From Planctomycetia bacterium (lineage in GTDB: Bacteria > Planctomycetota > Planctomycetia > Gemmatales > Gemmataceae), in assembly GCA_005773755.1 (NCBI GenBank), contig SXHE01000678.1:1-6439 (forward strand): 6,439 nucleotides of DNA, written 5' to 3'. Below, piece after piece: positions 1-4,773 of this stretch. Position numbers and translations under genes: made by a program. The notes under the pieces are model-generated. The model searched no databases. It worked only from the letters and a program-made list of their open reading frames with translations, and was not told where the DNA came from. The first letter of the stretch is position 1, and each line of letters starts with the position of its first letter.

Positions 1-137
1 GCGGCTACCAGTTTGTCGTCGCCGGGCACACCGCCGACGGCCGGCTGGGTGCGGTCCGCGGGCTGATCGCGATCGCGCCAACGAGGGCGAACACGCAGGC
101 CGTGCCGGTTCCGCCGCCCGCGCCACAAGCGCCGTAA
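1..137 (+). CDS. 3' end of an unidentified protein gene (5' partial)
   Basis: An open frame enters from the left edge in the phase beginning at base 3 and ends at TAA 135-137, giving 44 visible residues. It starts GYQFVVAGHTADGRLGAVRG and ends in a Pro/Ala-rich tail (VPVPPPAPQAP). Codon third positions are strongly G/C, as in the other genes here, which favours real coding. A strong hairpin follows 26 bases after the stop, as expected at a gene end. The fragment is too short to name. The YxFVVAG...DGRLG pattern could be the last strands of an extracellular beta-sandwich domain, but that is only an impression. It points the same way as the next gene, about 100 bases downstream. Confidence 0.6.
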   Translation, partial: GYQFVVAGHTADGRLGAVRGLIAIAPTRANTQAVPVPPPAPQAP

Positions 138-163
138 CCCGACACACCCCGACCGAACATCCC

Positions 164-200
164 TCGACCCGCCGGTGAGCGCAACGCCCCGGCGGGTCGA
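164..200 (+). terminator. 12-bp perfect hairpin between genes, possible terminator
   Basis: TCGACCCGCCGG (164-175) is perfectly complementary to CCGGCGGGTCGA (189-200), with a 13-base loop in which GCG and CGC can pair further. It lies 26 bases after the stop of the upstream partial gene and 36 bases before the start of the next gene. No T-run follows, so it is not a classical intrinsic terminator. It could act as a T-less terminator, an mRNA 3'-end stabiliser or a dispersed palindromic repeat. Confidence 0.5.
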
Positions 201-223
201 TGCGTTGATGTGGGGAAGTTCGC

Positions 224-229
224 GGAGGG
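224..229 (+). promoter_or_regulatory. Shine-Dalgarno site that decides the start of the TIGR03000 gene
   Basis: GGAGGG lies 7 bases before the ATG at 237. This supports ATG 237 over the in-frame GTG at 210, because the latter would place the ribosome site inside the coding sequence and the signal peptide nine residues in from the N-terminus. Confidence 0.75.
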
Positions 230-236
230 TCGTCTG

Positions 237-1007
237 ATGCTTACTCGCGCGGTCTGGTCGGCGGTTGTTGTGTGCGTGCTCTTGCCCGGTTCCGCGAACG
301 CGCAGCCACACGTCGGCGTGGGTGTCGGCGTCGGCAACTTCGGCTATCCCTACGGCCCGCGGGTCGCGCCGCCGTGGGGCTACCCCGGTCTCGACGGTGG
401 CCCGTTCGTCGGCTACCCGTCACCTCTGCGCTACAACTCCTTCGGCGGTTACGGCTATCCGGGCTTTTACGGGCCGGGCTGGTTCGGCTACTCTGGCCGC
501 GCGGGCAGTTCGTGGTCGAACGGCCTGAGCCTGTACGGGCCGCCGGTCCCGGTGTACGGCCCCATCCCCGGTGTGTTCGGCAATAACGACCTCGTGCGCC
601 AGTACCGCAGCACCCTCGCGCCGGGCTTCGCCGGGTACGGCTGGGTCGGCATCTACGTCGCGTCGCCGCGGCCCCGGCACCCGTCGGTGTCCGCGTGGCC
701 GGTGGTCGAGCAATTCGGACCTCCGGGGGCTAACGCCCCCGGCTCGCCTGATGCCGCTGCGAAGAACGGCGGCAGCCTCGTGATCTCGGTGCGCGTGCCC
801 CAACCCGCGGCCGAGGTGTTCGTGGACGGCAAGAAGACCGCGCAGACCGGCACCGACCGCACCTTCGAGTCGCCGCCGCTGGCCGCGGGTCAAACGTACA
901 AGTACACGGTCACGGCGCGGTGGGTGGAACGCGGGCAAGTGGTAGAGTTGTCGAAGGACGTGACCGGCATGCCGGGCGAAGTGGTGCGAGTGGACTTCGG
1001 CCGCTGA
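237..1007 (+). CDS. Secreted Gly/Tyr/Pro-rich protein with C-terminal TIGR03000 domain
   Basis: The 256-residue product starts with a signal peptide: MLTR, a hydrophobic core (about residues 5-17) and a probable cut after SANA at residue 22. Residues 25-115 are rich in Gly, Tyr, Pro and Trp, with a VGVGVGVG run and repeated GYP/GYG/YGP units, and are probably disordered or wall-associated. Residues 116-175 are a linker. From about residue 178 to the end lies the TIGR03000 domain: VISVRVP, then AEVFVDGKKTAQTGTDRTF, FESPPL, then YKYTVTARW, and a closing beta strand ending VRVDF. TIGR03000 is a planctomycete-specific paralogous domain of unknown function; its pattern resembles a small PEGA-like beta-sandwich, which is my inference. 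Export to the periplasm or cell surface is well supported, but the molecular role is not known. The gene is convergent with the next one. A GC palindrome lies within codons 163-169. Confidence 0.88.
   Translation: MLTRAVWSAVVVCVLLPGSANAQPHVGVGVGVGNFGYPYGPRVAPPWGYPGLDGGPFVGYPSPLRYNSFGGYGYPGFYGPGWFGYSGRAGSSWSNGLSLYGPPVPVYGPIPGVFGNNDLVRQYRSTLAPGFAGYGWVGIYVASPRPRHPSVSAWPVVEQFGPPGANAPGSPDAAAKNGGSLVISVRVPQPAAEVFVDGKKTAQTGTDRTFESPPLAAGQTYKYTVTARWVERGQVVELSKDVTGMPGEVVRVDFGR
723..742. repeat. GC palindrome inside the TIGR03000 gene, possible dispersed repeat copy
   Basis: CCGGGGGC (723-730) and GCCCCCGG (735-742) form a perfect 8-bp stem around a TAAC loop. It lies in frame in the linker just before the TIGR03000 domain and is read as PGANAPG. 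From memory, closely similar GGGGGCTAACGCCCCC palindromes followed by GGCTCGCC recur in Gemmata-type genomes. That recollection cannot be checked here, so repeat status is tentative. The inverted symmetry itself is certain. Confidence 0.5.
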
Positions 1008-1017
1008 CGCCGGTGAT

Positions 1018-1154
1018 CTCACGCAAAGCCGCAAAGACGCAAAGAAGACAAGAGAGAAGAGTTGTTCAGAAGGCACTCAGCCGGGTATGTGGTTGGGTGT
1101 TCCTCTGAACTGAATCTTCTGTTTTCTCTTGTCTTCTTTGCGTCTTTGCGTGAG
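1018..1154. repeat. Long inverted repeat built on a CGCAAAG octamer, between convergent genes
   Basis: Bases 1030-1055 are perfectly complementary to 1125-1150 (26 bp). The arms contain tandem CGCAAAGA/CGCAAAGC octamers followed by AGACAAGAGA. The left arm has three octamer units and the right arm two, and CTCA caps both outer ends (1018-1021 and 1151-1154). A second matching block closer to the loop is GTTCAGA (1064-1070) with TCTGAAC (1104-1110), leaving a loop of about 33 bases. The element starts 10 bases after the stop of the plus-strand gene and ends 11 bases before the stop of the minus-strand gene. It is therefore well placed to act as a bidirectional transcription terminator. It could equally be a MITE-like or REP-like intergenic element, or both. 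Confidence 0.85.
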
Positions 1155-1165
1155 GTCCGCTGCCT

Positions 1166-2581
1166 TCAGGCCAAAGCCTTCTCGACCAGTTCGCCGTGAA
1201 CGTCGGTGAGGCGCATGTCGCGCCCGCCGAACCGGTAGGTCAGCTTCTTGTGGTCGAAGCCCAGCAGGTGCAGCGCGGTCGCGTGCAGGTCGTGGATCTG
1301 CACCTTGTCTTGCACCGCGTGGTAGCCGAAGTCGTCGGTCGCGCCCACGACGGTGCCGCCCTTCGTGCCGCCGCCGGCCATCCACATCGTGAAGCCGTAC
1401 GGGTTGTGGTCGCGGCCGTCGCCGCCCTGCGCCACCGGGGTGCGGCCGAACTCGCCGCCCCAGATCACCAGCGTGTCCTTGAGCAGCCCCGTGCGCTTCA
1501 GATCGGCGAGCAGCCCGGCGATGGGCTTGTCCACGGCCTTCGCGTTGTCTTCGTGACCGCGCTTGAGGTTGCCGTGTTGGTCCCAGCGGTCGTGGCCCAG
1601 GTTCTGACACAGCAGTTCGACGAACCGGACACCGCGCTGCACCAGCCGGCGGGCGATGAGGCACTGCCGGCCGAACACTTCCGTCTTCTTGTCGTCGAGG
1701 CCGTAGAGATTCTGCGTCTCCTCGGTCTCCTTGCTCAGGTCCGCGAGTTCGGGTACGGCGGTTTGCATTCGGAAGGACAGCTCGTAGTTGGCGATGGCCG
1801 CGTCGAGCGGGTCGGCGTCGCCGGATTTCGCGCGGGCGGCGGCGTCGAGCTTGCGGATCAGGTCGCGCTTCGCGCCGCGGGTCTTGGCGCTCTCACCGCC
1901 GGGCGGGGTGATGTCGGCGACCGGGTTCGCGCCGCCGCGGAACTGCGACCCCTGGTACGCGGCCGGGAGGAACCCGTTGCCGAAACAGTCGGCCCCGCCG
2001 GGCGGGGTCATGCCGCTGCCCAGCACCACGAACCCGGGCAGGTCGCGGCTCTCGGTGCCCAGGCCGTAAGTGACCCAGCTCCCGAAGCTCGGTCGCCCCT
2101 GCTGGCCGTGGCCGCTGTGCCAGAAGTAGTTGGCGTTGGTGTGCTCGGAGAAGTTGGACACCATCGAGCGGATCACGGTGAGGTCGTCGGCCCGCGCGCC
2201 GACGTGCGGGAACAGGTCGCTAACGGGCAGGCCGCACTCGCCGTACTTCTTGAACTTCCACGGGCTGGCGAGCGTGTTGCCGACGGCATTGAACTGCGTC
2301 GGTTCCACCTTCACCGGGAACGGCTTGCCGTGGAACTTCTCGAGCGCCGGCTTGGGGTCGAAGGTGTCCACCTGCGACGGCCCGCCGTCCATGAACAGGA
2401 CGATGACGGACTTCGCTTTGGGCGCGAAGTGCGGCTTCTTGGGCGCGAACGGGTCGGCCTTCGTGGGGGCATCGGCCCCCCGTGCGCGGCCGTCGTCGGC
2501 GAGCAGGGCCGCGAGCGCGGCGGCCCCAAAGCCGTTGGCGGAACGGAGCAGCATTTCGCGGCGCGAGAGCGGAAGTGGCAT
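1166..2581 (-). CDS. DUF1501 family protein with Tat-like leader
   Basis: The 471-residue product begins with a twin-arginine-like leader, SRREMLL (residues 6-12), and a hydrophobic stretch to about residue 27, predicting export. The DUF1501 signatures follow in order: VIVLFMDGGPSQVDTF (59-74), HTNANYFWHSGHG (147-159), GRPSFGSWVTYGLG (162-175), GVRFVELL (317-324), WDQHGN (333-338), WGGEFGRTP (374-382), DHNPYGF (391-397) and DLHATALHLLG (431-441). By family knowledge DUF1501 belongs to the sulfatase/alkaline-phosphatase superfamily. Asp65 and the late Asp/His residues are therefore candidate metal ligands, but no substrate is known. Length and motifs look complete. The start at 2581 places the leader at the N-terminus; an ATG at 2662 would run back into the upstream gene and precede the leader by 27 unlikely residues. 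No good ribosome site is visible. Planctomycete DUF1501 genes usually follow a DUF1549/DUF1553 cytochrome-like gene; here the upstream neighbour is DUF1559. Confidence 0.92.
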   Translation of the reverse strand: MPLPLSRREMLLRSANGFGAAALAALLADDGRARGADAPTKADPFAPKKPHFAPKAKSVIVLFMDGGPSQVDTFDPKPALEKFHGKPFPVKVEPTQFNAVGNTLASPWKFKKYGECGLPVSDLFPHVGARADDLTVIRSMVSNFSEHTNANYFWHSGHGQQGRPSFGSWVTYGLGTESRDLPGFVVLGSGMTPPGGADCFGNGFLPAAYQGSQFRGGANPVADITPPGGESAKTRGAKRDLIRKLDAAARAKSGDADPLDAAIANYELSFRMQTAVPELADLSKETEETQNLYGLDDKKTEVFGRQCLIARRLVQRGVRFVELLCQNLGHDRWDQHGNLKRGHEDNAKAVDKPIAGLLADLKRTGLLKDTLVIWGGEFGRTPVAQGGDGRDHNPYGFTMWMAGGGTKGGTVVGATDDFGYHAVQDKVQIHDLHATALHLLGFDHKKLTYRFGGRDMRLTDVHGELVEKALA

Positions 2582-2595
2582 GTTGGGACTCACAA

Positions 2596-2628
2596 CGCGC
2601 GCGCCGCACGCGCGGTGCGGCGCGCGCG
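2596..2628 (-). terminator. 14-bp perfect GC hairpin between the DUF1559 and DUF1501 genes
   Basis: Bases 2596-2609 pair perfectly with 2615-2628 across a 5-base loop (GCGCG), nearly all as G-C pairs. It fills most of the 58-base gap and ends 14 bases before the DUF1501 start. No T-run follows on the minus strand, so intrinsic termination is uncertain. Alternatives are an RNA processing or stabilising hairpin, a brake on translation of the DUF1501 gene, or a palindromic repeat. Confidence 0.45.
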
Positions 2629-2639
2629 GTGGGGTGGGG

Positions 2640-4649
2640 TTACCCGTCGTTGCCGAGGACATTGCCGTCGTCGGGCTGGATCGCGTTCCGGAGCGTGCGC
2701 TCGCTGATCGTGTTCAGGTCGATATTGCGCACCGAGCCGTCGCCCAGCAGCACGTTGACGCGCGAGTTGCCGACGAGCTTCATGTCGGGCAGCGGGCGCT
2801 TGGCGTCGATCACGAAGTCATCCGGCTTGGTCCAGATCACCGGCGCGCCGCCTTCAATCACGAAGATCGTGTTGGAACTGCCGTCGGGGATGTTGGCGAC
2901 GGTGTACTTGGTCGGGCTGTTGAACACCGCGTTCGGTCCGGTGAGGATCTTGTAGTAGGTCAGTTGTGCCCCGTTCGCGCCGGGCGTGAGTGGCGGCGCG
3001 TTCGGACTCACGTAGACCTTGGGGATGGTCGCGGCGAGCTTGATGTTGTGCGTGCTGTCCCACGGTTCGTCGAGCTTGAACTGCTTGTACAGGTTGTCCT
3101 GGTCCAGATAGGGCAGCAGGTGGACGCGCCAGCTCAGCCCGCCGGGTTTCGGTGGGCCGTCGAGCGGCTGCGTCCACGCGGGCATCGGCAACTTGTTGTA
3201 GATGTCGTTGTAAGTGTGGAACGTGAGGCCGATCTGCTTCAGGTTGTTGCTGCTGCTCATGCGGGCGGCGGCCTCGCGCACCTTCTGCACCGCGGGCAGC
3301 AGCAGACCCACCGACACGGCCGCGGCCGCGGCGGAGATCGAGGTGAACGAGGGCACCTTGCCGCCCAGAACGACCTCGCTGCCGTCGCGGGTCAGGGGCG
3401 GGTCGGCCAGCCACTCGTCGAGCGCGTTGAGCGACCCGAGGCCGAACAGCGCGCCGATAGCGGCGGGCAGATCGCTGAGCGGGCGCGGCTTCGGCGCACC
3501 GGGCTGGCCGTTGAGCTGCGCTTCCATCATCTTCTTCGGCTCGGCCAGTTTCTCGCGGCCGAACTTCGCCAGGCTCCGCAGCGCGGTCTCGGCGTCCGTC
3601 GCGGCGGTCTCGTCGGGGTACTTCAGGCGGAAATCGATCTTGGTGTCTTCCCCCAGCGCGAGGCCGATGGTCAGGCACTCGGTTTTCAGCACGGCCTTCA
3701 GGTTTTTCGCGGCCGTCGCGAACTCTTCCGGTGCGCCGTCTAGCCCGTTGGTCGGGATGCCGAGTTGCCTGATGTTGATCGCGGCGACGACGTGCCGGCC
3801 GCCCTCGCGGGCCAGGTTCGCGGGGGTGGTGAGCGGGCCACCGGCGGTGCCCAGCTTCGTCAGGTACAGCTTCATCGCGGCGTTGCTGCCGATCACCATC
3901 GTGCTGTCGCCGTGGAAGTGGACCGCGGCGCTGGCGACCGTGTCGTCCCAGTACTCGCGACTGCCGACGGTCTTCTTCTCGGCATTCTTGAAGTAGGTGT
4001 CGCGCACCTTGTTCGCGTCGAATGGGGCGCTGAATGCGAGGATCACGACCACGTTCAGGTCGCCACCGAGGGACGGCGTCGGGAAGTCGGGGAGGAAGTT
4101 GTCGATGCCGCCGACGCGGGGCGGTGGCGGCTCGAACGGGGGCAACCCGTCCTTACCGGGCAGCGGCAGCGGTGGCGGCTGAAACCCGCCTTTGCCTTTG
4201 GGCGGTTGGGCGTTCTTGCGTGGTTGCGTCGGCTCCTTCCCCAGTTTCGGGGCCGGTGCCGTCTCTTTGGGCACAACGGGCGCTTGCTTGGGCGCGGGGG
4301 AGCTGACGAACACGAGCGTCAACCGGTCGATACTCGACGGCGCGGGCACAAAGTTGTCGTCGAGGACGGCCTTCGCTTGCGGGCCGGCCTTGTCAACGAT
4401 CTTGCGGAACTCGGTGAACCCCTCCGTGTTCCACACATCGCGGAGCCGGACGTGGATGAACCCGCTGGCCTCGCCGGGGATCAGCATCATCTCCTCGGCC
4501 GGGCCGAGGCGCGGCCCGCCGGGGATGCCGGCCTTGCCGCGCTTCAGCAGGTACGCGCCCAGCGCGCCGGCCGTGCCGCCGACCAGCAGCCCGACCACGA
4601 GCCACAGGGCCGCGCGCCCGCCGCGCCGCGCGAGGGTGCTTGAGAGCAT
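2640..4649 (-). CDS. N-terminally extended, membrane-anchored DUF1559 protein (paralogue 1)
   Basis: The 669-residue product has a Arg-flanked membrane helix near its start (ARRGGR, then about residues 13-35), with no prepilin GFTLIE leader. Residues 55-430 form an extra domain shared with the neighbouring paralogue: GFIHVRLRDVW (63-73), FVPAPSSID (100-108), ILAFSAPFD (203-211) and LPAAIGALFGLGSLNALDE (394-412). A Pro/Lys-rich, low-complexity insert spans about 117-195 and is absent from the paralogue. The DUF1559 module then follows: VGLLLPAVQKVREAAARMSS (447-466), NNLKQIGLTFHTYND (468-482), LSWRVHLLPYLDQDN (505-519), DGSSNTIFVIE (589-599) and the terminal LLGDGSVRNIDL (634-645). In canonical family members the LLPAVQKVREAA helix continues an N-terminal pilin-like segment; here it is internal. 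Function is unknown: databases call the family PulG-like, but a pilus role is not supported here. Start 4649 is chosen because GGAG lies 6 bases upstream and the membrane anchor follows directly. Confidence 0.88.
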   Translation of the reverse strand: MLSSTLARRGGRAALWLVVGLLVGGTAGALGAYLLKRGKAGIPGGPRLGPAEEMMLIPGEASGFIHVRLRDVWNTEGFTEFRKIVDKAGPQAKAVLDDNFVPAPSSIDRLTLVFVSSPAPKQAPVVPKETAPAPKLGKEPTQPRKNAQPPKGKGGFQPPPLPLPGKDGLPPFEPPPPRVGGIDNFLPDFPTPSLGGDLNVVVILAFSAPFDANKVRDTYFKNAEKKTVGSREYWDDTVASAAVHFHGDSTMVIGSNAAMKLYLTKLGTAGGPLTTPANLAREGGRHVVAAINIRQLGIPTNGLDGAPEEFATAAKNLKAVLKTECLTIGLALGEDTKIDFRLKYPDETAATDAETALRSLAKFGREKLAEPKKMMEAQLNGQPGAPKPRPLSDLPAAIGALFGLGSLNALDEWLADPPLTRDGSEVVLGGKVPSFTSISAAAAAVSVGLLLPAVQKVREAAARMSSSNNLKQIGLTFHTYNDIYNKLPMPAWTQPLDGPPKPGGLSWRVHLLPYLDQDNLYKQFKLDEPWDSTHNIKLAATIPKVYVSPNAPPLTPGANGAQLTYYKILTGPNAVFNSPTKYTVANIPDGSSNTIFVIEGGAPVIWTKPDDFVIDAKRPLPDMKLVGNSRVNVLLGDGSVRNIDLNTISERTLRNAIQPDDGNVLGNDG

Positions 4650-4655
4650 GGGGCA

Positions 4656-4659
4656 CTCC
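4656..4659 (-). promoter_or_regulatory. Shine-Dalgarno site for DUF1559 paralogue 1, partly inside a small hairpin
   Basis: On the minus strand GGAG lies 6 bases before the ATG at 4649 and decides this start over an in-frame TTG at 4715. Two bases of the site overlap a 6-bp inverted repeat (4658-4663 with 4676-4681, 12-base loop), so weak occlusion of the ribosome site is possible. Confidence 0.6.
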
Positions 4660-4726
4660 ACGAGAGGAGGTGGGTTCGTGGTGTTCAGTGTCGAGGTTCG
4701 AGGAGGGGACTTCAAGCTGAAATCGG

Positions 4727-4762
4727 GCGAAGCCGCAAGCGGCGGGGCGCTTGCGGCTTCGC
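4727..4762 (-). terminator. 15-bp perfect hairpin after DUF1559 paralogue 2
   Basis: GCGAAGCCGCAAGCG (4727-4741) and CGCTTGCGGCTTCGC (4748-4762) pair perfectly around a 6-base loop. It begins 11 bases after the stop codon of the upstream minus-strand gene, a typical terminator position, but no T-run follows. It may terminate, attenuate or protect the 3' end of the upstream message. Its stem contains nested AGCCGC / GCGGCT symmetry, and similar AAGCCGCAAGCGG palindromes may recur in related genomes (recollection, unchecked). The rest of the 124-base gap (4650-4773) shows no convincing promoter. Confidence 0.5.
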
Positions 4763-4773
4763 AACAGTACCCG

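Noticed and set aside
210..236. GTG at 210 as start of the TIGR03000 gene
   Set aside because: ATG 237 has GGAGGG 7 bases upstream and places the signal peptide at the N-terminus; GTG 210 has neither.
5..337. Minus-strand open frame of 110 codons across the left intergenic region
   Set aside because: Its PTPTPT start is the reverse of the GTCGGCGT repeat that encodes VGVGVG in the plus-strand gene. It overlaps both plus-strand genes and has no support.
1018..1154. CRISPR array
   Set aside because: The CGCAAAG octamers are contiguous, without spacers, and arranged as two opposed arms rather than regularly spaced direct repeats.
2582..2662. ATG at 2662 as start of the DUF1501 gene
   Set aside because: It would overlap the end of the DUF1559 gene, translate through the GC hairpin, and put 27 unlikely residues before the Tat-like leader.
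1196..2707. 503-codon open frame on the plus strand, opposite the DUF1501 gene
   Set aside because: It is antisense to a gene with intact family motifs. Its product is Val/Gly/Arg-rich without recognisable domains, as expected when high G/C third positions remove stops from the opposite strand.
2130..3743. 537-codon plus-strand open frame covering the DUF1501 and DUF1559 junction
   Set aside because: It spans two genuine minus-strand genes and their gap, and has low-complexity Arg/Val/Ala composition with no domain.
3765..4643. 292-codon plus-strand open frame opposite DUF1559 paralogue 1
   Set aside because: It is another antisense shadow, with no ribosome site and no recognisable motif.
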